The translations under genes were made by a program, and so were the position numbers. A DNA stretch of 64,000 nucleotides from Gracilaria domingensis (Eukaryota; Rhodophyta; Florideophyceae; Gracilariales; Gracilariaceae): the NCBI GenBank assembly GCA_022539475.1, contig VCMS01000284.1:1-64000 (forward strand). Reading direction: 5' to 3'. Positions 21,626 through 32,131 of this stretch are shown here, in pieces (the first letter of the stretch is position 1; the number at the start of each line of letters is the position of its first letter). Below the pieces are notes generated by a model. The model made no database searches, had not been told where the DNA came from, and saw nothing but the letters and a program-made list of their open reading frames with translations.

Positions 21626-22641
21626 TCAAACCTGCAAATGAGCAGAGCGACGCCTGTAGAGCACCAACCTGCGTGCATGCACCGCATCTCTGGTCGCCCT
21701 TCCGTGCTGGGAGACGAGCTCGTAGCGCGGGTGTTGAGCTCTCGTCGCTTTGCACGGCGCGTAGAAGAAGGACTCAAAGGCGGGCCACTTCTTACAGGGA
21801 TTTAAGGTCTGGCCGTGAGTGACTAGTACTTCGTAGCCAACGACAAAAGTCTTCACTTCCTTCCTCACTTCCCGTGGGATGAACCCCCGAGCCACCTGTA
21901 GCGCGCACTTTTTGGCCTCGCCCAGCAGTTCCAGGGTTCTCTGTTCCGGCGAGCATCTGAAAGCAATGCTACGGTATCGTTCGCGAGCATTCGAGGCTTC
22001 ACGCCATACATTAGTTCGAGTGGCGAAGCCACCGCACCCCGAGGACGCCGAAGGTACCCGTATACCACCTTTGGCAGAGCCTACTCCCAATCCATCCATG
22101 GGCGCATCACCATCTTCTTGATCGCTCTCTTGATCGAACCCACCATCCGTTCGGCCCTCCCCACTAGCCATGGGGGGGTACGGCAACACGGGCTTCCACG
22201 CTATTCCTTTCTCCTTCATGTAGTCCTCCACGGCGTGCGATAGGAAAGAGCTGGCATTATCGGAGACTATCGCTGCAGGGGGACCGAACGGTCGGATGAT
22301 CTCTTCCTCTACAAATTTGATAACGGTGTCTGATACCGAGTTCTCAGTGACCATTGCGATCGGCCGGCCGGTCAGGTGCTCCACGGCGATGATTACAAAG
22401 CGCTTCCCCCCTTGGACCGCTTGTACGGCCCGCCAAAATCAAGGGAGAACCTCTCGAACAACCCCGTGACAGGGATGCGAGGCGTCGTTCTGTATATTGG
22501 GAGGTTCTGGGCGCGCTGACATTCGTCGCATCTTTTGACGTAGTCCTTAACGTCGTCGTACACCGACGGCCACCAGAACCTTTCGCGTACCATCTTTCTC
22601 ATAACAGCCTCATCCCAATGCCCTATCTCGTCGTGGAACAT
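21626..22641 (-). pseudogene. Gypsy 2 integrase remnant
   Basis: The piece at 22393-22641 has the zinc site (HDEIGHWDEAV, CDECQ) and RFSLDFGGPYK with the first catalytic Asp. The next piece (21626-22384) has IVSDNASSFLSHAVEDY with the second Asp, then SGEGRTDGGF where NGRAER with the catalytic Glu is expected. It ends with GPCKATRAQHPRYELVS-type C-terminal motifs and VHARRL. Frameshifts join the parts, so the gene is dead. Closest relative in the window is the element at 59.6-64 kb. Confidence 0.8.
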
Positions 22642-23072
22642 CTGGAGGGCTCCAGCCTTACCGCTCGAGTGGGGATAGCCGTGAGTCCCTCTGGCTCACG
22701 TCTGAATAGTATGTTGTTCCAAAGCATGAACTTCTTCGCATTGCGACGAACGGCGAGTCGGAAGCGAGGGTTATCCTCCTGAATCAGCACCCCGGCGAGG
22801 AACCGTGCGATGTTGAGAAGATACGGCTTCAGCTCGGCTAGGGTTGGCTCTTCCCACGAAATAGCGGTGACAACCTCCGCAACATCCTCACCGGACTCTG
22901 CGACCTCCTCGAACTCGATCTTCCGCCGGTAGTCAGGTCCTCCGTTCTTCAACCCCGGGCGGTACTTAACTCGATATTTGTACTCTGCCATGAAGTCCAT
23001 CTCGCGTGCCAGCCTTCCGTGGATATCTCTCTTCTGGAAGACATACTGTAACGCTTTGTGGTCCGTAACCAC
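22623..23072 (-). pseudogene. Gypsy 2 RNase H C-terminal end and tether
   Basis: Reads VTDHKALQYVFQKRDIHGRLARE, the RNase H end typical of gypsy elements, then a linker up to the integrase zinc finger. A frameshift near 23073 separates it from the reverse transcriptase piece. Confidence 0.75.
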
Positions 23073-23073
23073 C

Positions 23074-24613
23074 TCAACGACAGACGTCCTCGGACAGTAG
23101 ATAGATGAGGAACTTCTTCAACGCGAATACTATAGCAAGCGCTTCTCTCTCGCACGCGCTTTTTTTCCTCTCCGCCTCCGTCATCGTACGGGAGGCGTAG
23201 TGTAATGAGTGTATCCTCCCTTCCTCTTTCTTCTGGCACAAGATGACACCTAACGAGACTGAGGACGCGCCCGTCTCGACGATGAACGGTTTGGAGACGT
23301 CAGGGTAAGCTAGCAGTGGAGGTGTGGTCAGCCTCTCCTTTAACTCGTCGAAGGCGTCCTGCATCTCTTCCGTCCACGCGAACCTTCCCCTTTTCGTCGA
23401 GGTGGCAGCGTGGAGTACCGCCGAACTCTCAGCGAAGTTCCTGATGAAGCGACGATAGTACCCGGATAGCCCAATGAAGCTTCTCAACTCTGACGCATCT
23501 CTCGGAATAGGGGCGTTTCTTATGACAGAAACCTTGTCTTCGTTGACATAGACTCCGTCTACATCCAGGACATGTCCCAAGAGTTTGATCTTTGACTGGG
23601 CGAGACTGCACTTCGTCACCTTAACCTTGAGACCTGCCTTCTGTATACGTTCGAACAACGCTCGGCAATGATTCAGGTCATCCTCCAACGTCTTCAAGAA
23701 GATCACCACGTCATCAATGTACACCCTGACGAACGGAAGTCCGCGGAGAACCTCGTCCATCATTCTCTGGAAGGTCGACGGAGCGTTCATGAGCCCGAAA
23801 GGCATTACTTCAAACTTGTACGTGCCGTAGCGACAGCTGAACGTCGTCATCTCCTTTTTCTCCTCCGCCATTCGGACCTGCCAGTATCCACAAAAGAGAT
23901 CTAGGGTGTTGAACACCTTTGCGCCACCCAAGTCGTCGAAGATCTCCTCGATTCCTCGGTAACTGCCAACGTTCTGGCTTCATGACACGGTTCAGCGGAC
24001 AATAGTCAACGCAGAACCTGGGCCTGCCGTCCTTCTTGGTCGCGATGACCACCGGGAAAGACCAGGCTGATGACGAGAAAGTGATGATGCCCGTTTCTAG
24101 TAGCTCATCAACCTCTTTCCTCACGCTTGCGTTGTGCCTTGGCGGCATTCGACGGGCACTGGAGTGAATCGGAGTATCATCCGTCAACTCAAAAGAGTGA
24201 GTGACGGGGACATCCGATGGGCGTAGCTCGCTAATATCCCATTCAATGATGTTAGTCTCCTTCAGTGCGTCCGTTAGCTCTTCCCGCACTTCCGCGGGAA
24301 GGTGCTTCATCTTCGCAGCGAGGATAGCCGAGTGCGTATCCTCCTGCTCTTCCGAAACTTCAGAGGGAGAGTATTTCTCCTCCTCTATACTTTCAAAGTC
24401 TGGTTCATAAGCTTCTTCGACCAGAATGGCGAGAACCAACCCGGTATCTTCACTGGATTCTTCCTCGGAAGACGAGGAGAAAATGTCCTGCGGGTATTCT
24501 CCTTCCGCAGACTCGTCGGGAGACGTGAAGTCCTCAATATTCGTGCGGGCTCCGTCAACTTTCGGCGGTTCGTTGGAAAGTTCCAGGACAACTTCCTCGT
24601 CCCCAACGGTCAA
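23074..24613 (-). pseudogene. Gypsy 2 acidic linker, reverse transcriptase and RNase H
   Basis: The upstream part (23810-24613) is acidic (SSSSEEESSEDTG), then carries ELRPSDVPVTHSFEL, the RT entry RKEVDELLETGI and RFCVDYCPLNRVM. After a frameshift near 23940 the second part has FNTLDLFCGYWQV, MPFGLMNAPSTFQRMMDEVL and an intact VYIDDVVIF box, then LRSFIGLSGYYRRFI and an RNase H start in which TDAS is TGAS (catalytic Asp lost). Substitutions plus frameshifts show decay. Confidence 0.85.
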
Positions 24614-24657
24614 ATGAACTTGCTGACGGCCAAGGTCCAGTCGCGCCCGGAGGGTTT

Positions 24658-25044
24658 CTAGCTTCGGAATCCAATGATGACGTCAAACGGCGTGTTCTGT
24701 ACGACGAGAAAGTCTACTGGGACTCTATTCTCTCTGAAGGCAACTGATACTTCCTTCACACAACCCAGCACTGTGGCTGCAGTCCCATCAGCGACGGTGA
24801 CTCGTCTGTTCGTAGGGGAGGGAGTCAGAGTCAGGAGGTCACACATCCTCGCAGATATGAGGTTTGAGACCGCACTCGAGTCCAACAACGCGTTCGTGTG
24901 AGTCCCATAAAGCTTGACGCGGACAACCTTCAAACGACGGGGAAGGGTGACCCCCTGTATGACGGAGGCGTGACTCGCTCGTAGTCTGCCCGCAAGAAGG
25001 CGCCTCAGCAGCTTCCAGGCCTCTTCGGCGTCGCCGCGAAGCAA
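24658..25044 (-). pseudogene. Gypsy 2 aspartic protease remnant
   Basis: Reads THTNALLDSSAVSNLIS, VTVADGTAATVLG and FDVIIGF, the order of a retropepsin. The active-site D-S/T-G is DSS here, so Gly is replaced. It lies between the gag zinc knuckles and the reverse transcriptase. Confidence 0.7.
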
Positions 25045-25054
25045 CTGCCAAAGT

Positions 25055-26267
25055 TCAAGCCACAGGGTTCCGTGCCCAGCTCAGCCAGGAGGTTATACTG
25101 GCCCACCTTGTCCTGGATGCTGACGGGTGTCTTCCTGTTCTTCCTGCTCTTCTTCGGCTTCCTTCTCGGCTCCGAGCGCACCACCGGGCGCGAGAACTTA
25201 CCAATGAGGACTTCAACGTCCATGACGCCTTGGCGGCGTTGTTCGGGGAGGGCTTCAACTTCCGCATTCCTCTTCGCGGCGGCGACAACATCCTCTCCAG
25301 CGTTTTTTGGACCAGGGCAATGTGATCGCCCTGGTCGTTCTTTTTTAACTTCAATTCTTCTGCGGACTCGGACCTCACGTTCCCGAATCCAGAAGAGTTT
25401 CCTTCCTTCGGCTTTGACCAACAAGTAGCCTGAACGTGACCGAACTTTCCACAACGAGGATACTCCGTGTCCTTATGCGGGTTAGAAGGGCAGCGACTCG
25501 CACCATGGCCAGGTTTGCGACAGTAGATGCACATCCTCTTACGTTCCCTGTCCGCCGCCGAGGCGCTTCTCGAGTCAAACTTCTTCTTGACAAGGAGAGT
25601 CAACTCGGCGAACTGCCGAGGGAGCTGGTCGACTTTGCTCTCAAGCTGTTGGGCAGTCCCAGAGCGGACATCTGAGAGAGGAAGAATCCGAAATTGGCCC
25701 GAACTTGGGCCAGGAGCGGTTTCACTTGCCGCAGAGAATGCCTTCCGGCCAACGTCGTACTCAACGATTGCCTTCTGCAGCCAGCGACTGATAGTCACTG
25801 GGGGCTCGATTCATTACGAACTGAGCCATCTCTGGAATCCTAGCGACGGAGTTCCGGAATGGATCGAACAAAGCCTTGTTGTTGAACACTGCCTGCTGGT
25901 ACAACACGTCCAGCTCTCTAAGGGAGGCAGTTAAGCCCTTTTGGTCCAACACAGCCGCCACGGCCAGCCCCACGTCCTCTTCCGGCGGGTTTTTCCTAGC
26001 GAACTCAGCCAAAAAGCGACCCTTGACATCTGCATAACGACCATTCTCCTGCTTGAGGCTGCTGTCGGTACCAAAAATCTCATTGTAGAAATCAAATGCC
26101 GCACCTTCCAAGTGACAAAGAAGTTGCAAGGCCTTATCCGAGTTCGACTTTCTGCGCATTACGACATTTTCGTACGCGAGGAAAAACCGCCCGACATCTG
26201 AAGAAAACTTACCGTCAAACACCACACGTGTAGTGCTAGACGACGCGGCTGTAGCAGCTGACGACAT
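25055..26267 (-). pseudogene. Gypsy 2 gag remnant with zinc knuckles
   Basis: ATG near 26267 starts MSSAATAASSSTTRVVFDG, followed by a capsid-like helical region (ALQLLCHLEGAAFDFYNEIF, RFLAEFARKNPPEE). A frameshift near 25780 leads into a second piece with CIYCRKPGHGASRC and a second knuckle, YPRCGKFGHVQATC. The first Cys of the second knuckle has become Tyr. Upstream of 26267 the element ends abruptly against a plus-strand copia fragment, so its 5' LTR is missing. Confidence 0.75.
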
Positions 26268-26299
26268 GTTAGAATGAAACGAATCAATTGAACTGCACA

Positions 26300-26580
26300 A
26301 AGATGACGAAGAAACGGTAATCTTCTGCACCCTTATCAAGCAGAAGAAAGAACCCCAACTCCGCATAACATCGATAATCAATCCGCGGTTTTTATGGCCA
26401 CTAATCAAGCACCAACAAAACGCAAGAAGTATATCGACATACGCCATCATTATCTCGAACATCATCTGGACACAAGTCTCATTCGAATTCATCGCATTCC
26501 AACAACGGATATGTTAGCTGACATCTTCACCAAGCCGCTTCAAAAAGAACGATTCACCGAACTCCGACAGCAACTGAACA
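26300..26580 (+). pseudogene. Copia RNase H C-terminal fragment
   Basis: Plus strand reads NIDNQSAVFMATN, TKRKKYIDIRHHYLEHH and IPTTDMLADIFTKPLQKERF, the hallmark end of a Ty1/copia RNase H. Nothing else of this element is visible upstream; it abuts gypsy 2 gag. It is on the opposite strand to, and a different family member from, the copia element at 1.3-18.3 kb. Confidence 0.85.
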
Positions 26581-26859
26581 TCCTTCTCTGCCCCATTCAA
26601 AATGCGAATCAGCAACCGGGGTACTGTCAATCAGCATCAACACCCTTGCTGATTCACATTTTTTTAGATGACAATCAAAATTACAGTAGACGGAGCAGTA
26701 GAACATAAGCAGGGAGATGTGCGAGCTCGCAACAGTAAAGTGGAAACATGACGTCTGTCTTCTTCACAGATTCTATGAAGCAGTTGCTTCGTTCTTAAAT
26801 GAATACATGTTTGACATGATTATTTATCTCCCGCGAGAAAAAAGAGTGCTCCCAAACAT

Positions 26860-27047
26860 GAAGGAGCTCTTTGGGATCATGGGCTCTTGAGCTCTTACGG
26901 CCATGGAAGCGCTCTTCCGGCTATGGAAGAGCTATTCCAGGGTGTGGAAGAGCTCTTCCATGACGCGGAAGAGCTTTTCCAAGTACTTATTCCAGGACAA
27001 ACCCTACATGGAAGAGTTCTCTTCCATGTGTCTGACAAGGGTTAACT
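26860..27047. repeat. Palindromic GGAAGAGCTCTTCC array (copy 2)
   Basis: Five imperfect copies of GGAAGAGCTCTTCC occur about every 22 bases. They are followed by the block TATTCCAG...AAACCCTACATGGAAGAG...CTCTTCCATGT...GACAAGGGTTAAC that also ends the cluster at 18788. Each unit is itself a hairpin. Confidence 0.7.
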
Positions 27048-27049
27048 AG

Positions 27050-27760
27050 CGTTGACGCACGCGCTGTCTCGCCCTGACGCACGCGCTGACAAGCGTTGAC
27101 AATGCGTTGTCGTTAACGTTGATATCTTGAGTGGGCCTTATTGCCGGACTTGTTGAGCTGTCAAGAGATTGCCAGTTGGTTCTAAGAGTAGTTTGTGTAG
27201 CGTTGTTAGTGGAACATTTGTTATTCGCTACTTCGGAGGTAGTGTGGTAGTTTCACACTTCAGAGGAAGTCAGAACACAACACGGAAGGTTAGATGGAAT
27301 TATTAAGGTGAAACACACCAAATTATTGCTTTTTATGAGTTGTTACGGTTCCAATCTTCGGCGCCAAATGATGTGCTGCTATGGGGGTCTGTATATTTCT
27401 GAACCTCGCAAAAGTTTTCATGGGGTGGGGATTTGATAATTTCTGGACGCACCTAATAAATATGAGTTGTTGTTATTTAGAGCTTTGCGAGCCTCTTTAG
27501 AGAATCATTGGTTATCTAGACTTCGATATTTTGAAAAGATAATAATCTAAGAATCGCCACTGATTCCTGCAACGACGCATAACGAACATTGCGACTCCTT
27601 CTTTCGAGAAGCAGGTTGTTCGAAGAGCTGATAATCAGCACGAAACGTGGTCTGCTCCAGAATTATCTGACAAGAGTTCCATTTCTCGCTCTCTTCTGTA
27701 ATCAAACCCGACAATAATATCCGTTTTGCTCTAATCCATGCTAAAATGTCAAGATTTAAG
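27050..27760. other. No gene; orphan primer-binding-like site at 27346-27366
   Basis: On the minus strand 27346-27366 reads TGGCGCCGAAGATTGGAACC plus G, starting with TGG and resembling a tRNA 3'-end complement. Two bases further right the plus strand begins TGATGTGCTG, as an LTR edge would. No matching second LTR or gag was found, so this is at best the stump of an element. Short GACGCACGCGCTG repeats occur near 27056-27100. Confidence 0.3.
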
Positions 27761-27761
27761 A

Positions 27762-28172
27762 TTAGCAAAAAGGGGAATCAAAGAAGCCACTGTCGAAATT
27801 CAAAGAATAGAACCCGAGCTCTATGTTCCTTGGTGCACCTCGGAGTCTGCAAAAACGTTCCCTCTCATCGAACACATGTGTTCTTGATATCATCTTTCCC
27901 GCACCACATGATGGACTTTTCGCTTCCCATACAGAAATTCCATGCATCATTCTCAATCGACTAGGGTCACTACCCTCCATGGAAATGACAACGGTCGGAT
28001 TAAGATCTCTTTCAGGGCGTAAGTCACTTAAATCGCATACGGCATTTACTCCGTTTTCAGTATAGCATCTTGTCAAGATGGGCGAAATGAAGCATGTGAT
28101 CGTTATACAAACACCTTGCGAGGCCAGAAATGCCCAAAAAACCAATACCAGGAGAGAAGAACAAACGAACAT
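27762..28172 (-). CDS. Small secreted cysteine-containing protein (136 aa)
   Basis: ATG at 28172 opens 136 codons to a TAA. The N-terminus (MFVCSSLLVLVFWAFLASQG) is a clear signal peptide. The mature part contains about seven Cys, including NAVCDLS, SPSCGAG and ERFCRLR, and ends in Cys, suggesting a disulfide-bonded extracellular protein. No known family is recognised. Codon use looks like that of the neighbouring metallopeptidase gene and no stop or repeat interrupts it, which favours a real gene over a chance frame. Confidence 0.6.
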   Translation of the reverse strand: MFVCSSLLVLVFWAFLASQGVCITITCFISPILTRCYTENGVNAVCDLSDLRPERDLNPTVVISMEGSDPSRLRMMHGISVWEAKSPSCGAGKMISRTHVFDERERFCRLRGAPRNIELGFYSLNFDSGFFDSPFC

Positions 28173-28821
28173 AAGTGCAACAACCGTTGAAACGTTTTGA
28201 CACAGATGTGAATTATTCTTCTTTGAAGTCCGTCGTCTTTTGAAAGACCAAGAAGGTTGTCTACCACTGGATTCAGGAACAAAGGGATGAAGTTTCGCAA
28301 ACAGCTAAAGAATGAAATCCTTCTCAAGGGATTCAGAGCATTGGCTTTGATCCGTCCTGCAAGGGTACTCCGTCGTATTTGAATACCTGAGCATGTGGAC
28401 ATCGGCTTGCTGCCCTCACGTGAACCTGTAGGATTTGGAGTCTGAATAATCTCCAGTGGTTACAGCATTGTATCTGAGAATTTCTACACTGTATCTTTTT
28501 TCCCTATGAAATACCTTTGGTATCTAACTTGACATCGATAACAAAAGCATCACGTACCGTCTTTATCTTGTTGGACATTTCTGGAAAAATATCTTTGAGT
28601 TGTAGATTTAACGATGTACGACAGACGGCAATCGTTGCAAGTCGGATGTGACACAGGACTTCCATACCACGCACAACTTTCTCAGATTTTGCCCGAGTCT
28701 TTACCGGCTGCGCAGGTTCAAATGCAGCTGACGTCTCCCCAGGCCTTCGCTGCACTTCTTTCCATCTTCGCGTTGTCGCCAAACTCAGAATCAACTACTA
28801 GTTCTTGTAAGCACCATAATC
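28173..28821. other. Intergenic region between divergent secreted-protein genes
   Basis: A minus-strand frame at 28504-28794 is open but has no recognisable features. The region separates two divergently oriented secreted-protein genes and should hold both promoters; I could not single out a TATA box. Confidence 0.4.
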
Positions 28822-29760
28822 ATGTCACTAAGAAACTTGGTGTTCATCATTTCGATGTGTTTCTGTTTGTCACATGCTCGTCGTCAATGTGTCGCTGGCG
28901 ATCAGGTTACGGTTTCGGGTCGGTTCACGTGTGACGGGATCGCTGTTCCTCATGCGCGAATGAATTTGGTGCACAGAATTGGTTTCATGGGGTCCTTCTT
29001 AGGGCGCAGCACAACTGATGCTTCCGGACACTTTAAACTCAAGGGCACCCCAATCGACTTCCCTCAAAAGGATTCTTCCTCCCTTGCTTTACACGCTGCG
29101 TATCAGTACGTCGACCCTGAGATTGATAAGATGTTACTTCGTATTCATTACACAGATATGCATGATATTGAAGGCTTTCAGACGAACGTCAAGCTGGACA
29201 ATGTCGAGATGGAAAGTAACCATCGATGCAAGGCATATCTGGCATTCTATGATGCCGTGAAAGATTATAAAAAAAGGGTTGGAGACCAACTACCGACAAG
29301 AATAGAGGTTCATGTAGATGAACGATTTGAAGGTGCGCCCTTCACCGACTACATTAGCGTAATATCCAACAAAGGTGAGCGCTGGGACAAGGAAAAGGCT
29401 CAACATGAGCTTGCGCATGTTATTCGCCATTATTTTGATGGCGATGAGGAGCATTTCATAGAGGATAGGGACAAGTACCAGTCCGAGGACTACAAAGACC
29501 ATCATTGCGGCTTGAAAACATCCGATCAATTTGCTTTCAACGAGGGCTGGGCCATGTACTGGGCACATCAATGCCAGGAACAGGATCATGATGATCGCAT
29601 GGATGTTGCAGGAAACGTGGCTCAAGCTCTCCGTGACCTTCAGTTGGGATGTGCAACAAGTGACGCGGGCATGGTCTTGGTCTTAAAAGAAAATAAGGAG
29701 ACCATTCACTCTTATACCGAGTTCGAAGACAAACACAAGCGATTGCATTCTTGTCCGTAG
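28822..29760 (+). CDS. Secreted transthyretin-like domain plus HExxH metallopeptidase (312 aa)
   Basis: ATG at 28822 and TAG at 29760. Residues 1-19 are a signal peptide ending CLSHA. Residues about 23-110 resemble transthyretin-like/carboxypeptidase-regulatory folds: GRFTCDGIAVPHARMNLV, then TTDASGHFKLKG. Residues 195-199 are HELAH, a zinc-binding HExxH, and residue 241 is the Glu of FNEGWAMYWA, a plausible third ligand 42 residues on, as in gluzincins. The mature protein is acidic and has few Cys. It is probably an extracellular zinc peptidase whose N-terminal domain binds substrate or partner; substrate unknown. The frame is uninterrupted. Confidence 0.75.
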   Translation: MSLRNLVFIISMCFCLSHARRQCVAGDQVTVSGRFTCDGIAVPHARMNLVHRIGFMGSFLGRSTTDASGHFKLKGTPIDFPQKDSSSLALHAAYQYVDPEIDKMLLRIHYTDMHDIEGFQTNVKLDNVEMESNHRCKAYLAFYDAVKDYKKRVGDQLPTRIEVHVDERFEGAPFTDYISVISNKGERWDKEKAQHELAHVIRHYFDGDEEHFIEDRDKYQSEDYKDHHCGLKTSDQFAFNEGWAMYWAHQCQEQDHDDRMDVAGNVAQALRDLQLGCATSDAGMVLVLKENKETIHSYTEFEDKHKRLHSCP

Positions 29761-31737
29761 AAACACGGAGCGAGAATGATTCTCATTTATTACTCTCGCT
29801 TGCTCTTGTATGTTCTTCTCGTCGGTAATGTAGTAGATGCAGATCAATTATATTTAACCTGTCCTATACCCGTGCTATACTACGACAACTACCGTACGCT
29901 TTCAGCTCTTAGCGGATGTGGAGGTTGCGGCATCCTCAAACGGGAACTGTGAGTGCAAGCAAGACAGAATGCGTGAGTCAAGCAGCGAGGAGCTGCTCTC
30001 AGCTGGTTCTAAATCAACTCAAAGGGTATGACATGCGTCACACAGGCGACACCCGTGCACACCAACATGACGACTCATCACCCTCAGTCGCTTGTAGCTC
30101 ACGTGCCCGTGAGCCAGCTCAAGACAATATCCAGATAAGGTTAGCTTGTAGAATAGTCGCAAGATCAAGATGAAGCGAGCATCAGCCGGCCTTCTCCTCC
30201 ATTGGAGAATAGACTTCATCTAGCCATTCCTTTCTTACAATAGGTACCGGCGCTCGCGGATCTGCCATCCCGCGCACTACCGTCGGTACCCGTTTCCGAA
30301 AAATTCTCTTCGTTCTACCTCCAAACCAGAAACCCAAACTGTTTAACTTCACGGCGGTTTAACAGTTGAAGGATGGGTGGATAGTCAGAACGAGCCTGAA
30401 TCCACCGGTAGGCGACAAGTTGTACAAAGGTACCTCACAGCTCATGGCTGCCTTTTGCAGAACGCGATGGTAAGCATTAGCTTGTTGGACGATTCGTAAT
30501 TGGCACAAGGCTGCAAGGTATCAAGTGGCACATCTTGTCTTCTTGAGACTTGGCAGGGTACCGTTGCGTGTAAGTAGAAAACGAAAAGCCACCCCGAGTA
30601 GAGTAGCTAGACATCTCCTCACCTTCCCATAATCCATGGACTATGGCGGTTCCAATCCGTTTCAGAGCCTTCTAATCATGCGCGTTTTGCTTCATGTAGA
30701 TATTCAATGGTTGCGCTTACGCGCAGACAACGAGTAGCTCTTACCCCAAAGTCTCTGCTAAATTGTACGTCACAACTAAAAGTGTCCATGGGGAACTCAT
30801 TGCTGCCTGGCAGTATGGGAAGGACACCAAAAGCGAGGCACAACAGCACAGAAGGTCGAACACAAAAGGAAATCCGCACGTGTTCTGTGGCGAAGCGGGG
30901 GCAACGGCGATCGCCAATCATTACGACTGCAGGCGGCACTTATTAGACCGGCCATCCACTCACTCCTGCTCAAACTAGATCATCTTTCTTGCGCCTTCAA
31001 ATACTACTGCCTAAATGACATACAGCCTTCTGTTTTTCGCCACTGAGCTCGTTCTCCTCGTGCGGACCACCATTTACATGCGAGGCCGCGACGCCGGGCT
31101 GCGATGGCCAAGTTCTCTAGCCCTCGCGGAATCTGGGCGGGACCTGGGCCAGTCTTATTAGACAAATCTCAACACCAGCCACCCTTTTGTACAACAAGGA
31201 CTCTTACACAGGCAAAACTTGGTTTCTCCTTGTACTGAAAGCCATTTAATATCTTGGTCGTCAACGTCCTACAGGGGTTGCGCTACGTACACGAATAATC
31301 GTACTATCGTACATGCCAAATAGAGAAACGACAGCAGTCAATAGTAAAGAGAACGATGCGGCGCATCCCCTGCGTTCTTGCGCAATCCAATGAGTTCCAC
31401 AACAAGAGCATTGCTGGGCTTACGTGCAGGATCGAGCATATGATACGATACCTCGACTAACACTATGACAAACCAAAGGATTGGAATACACCGAGCGATT
31501 ACGAAGACGTAGCTTCAATGCTTGACTTGTCTTCCGTCCACCTCGTCTGGCAATATCATTGAGAGAGCAACTGAGCAACCCCGAGGCTCTTTTTCCTGGT
31601 CCTTTGTACTGTGTCTCAACTCCCTTTATAATCAGAAGCATCGAGCTGCGGTACTTTTTTCTGTTTAGGAATTGCGACGGTGCAAAAGATAATTTAAGAA
31701 AAAGCTCTATTGTTGTTACCGGCTTGGAAGAAGCATC
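29761..31737. other. Long intergenic region, no gene supported
   Basis: Several short frames occur on both strands (for example 30676-30939 minus and 31420-31764 minus), but none has domain-like sequence, and starts and composition are not persuasive. No repeat shared with other parts of the window was noticed. Confidence 0.45.
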
Positions 31738-31888
31738 ATGGTTCTGATTCCCCTCAGATCTCAATATGTCAGCCTTATCATATCCCTTTCCTCTCTCTTC
31801 GCCGAACTCGCATTACTCCAAGCCAGCCTCAGCTTCAATCGTTACTTTGAATGCAGAACATTACAGAAGGGGAAAGAAGTGAGTGTCA

Positions 31889-31893
31889 GTCGT
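31889..31893. repeat. Target-site duplication GTCGT (left)
   Basis: GTCGT precedes the left LTR at 31889-31893 and recurs right after the right LTR at 35336-35340. It falls on the Ser-Arg codons of the interrupted host gene in both places. Confidence 0.85.
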
Positions 31894-32112
31894 TATGCTG
31901 ATCTGCAGACGTACGCCTTCTTCGAGATGCATGAAACACCAGAACGGCCACACACACAATCGGTGAGGATCCTCGTCCCCCTCCGATCGGTTCTGGCTTT
32001 ATTGTTTTTCTGCACTGAAATGCTGACATCTCTCTAATTCGAACCACCTACACTGTCATCACAGCGCAGATGTTTCAGGACAAAACGCTGAAGCAGGCTC
32101 AAGATGGTTACA
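31894..32112 (-). repeat. 3' LTR of the short gypsy element
   Basis: In the minus view it begins TGTAACCATCTTGAGCC and ends CAGCATA. Equal in length to 35117-35335. It adds 47 codons and a stop to the host gene's first coding piece. Confidence 0.88.
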
Positions 32113-32131
32113 GCGGTCTCAGAAACAACTC

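Noticed and set aside
26860-27047. CRISPR array
   Set aside because: The repeats are short hairpins with about 8-base variable gaps in a eukaryotic transposon context, with no cas genes. Spacing and length do not fit.
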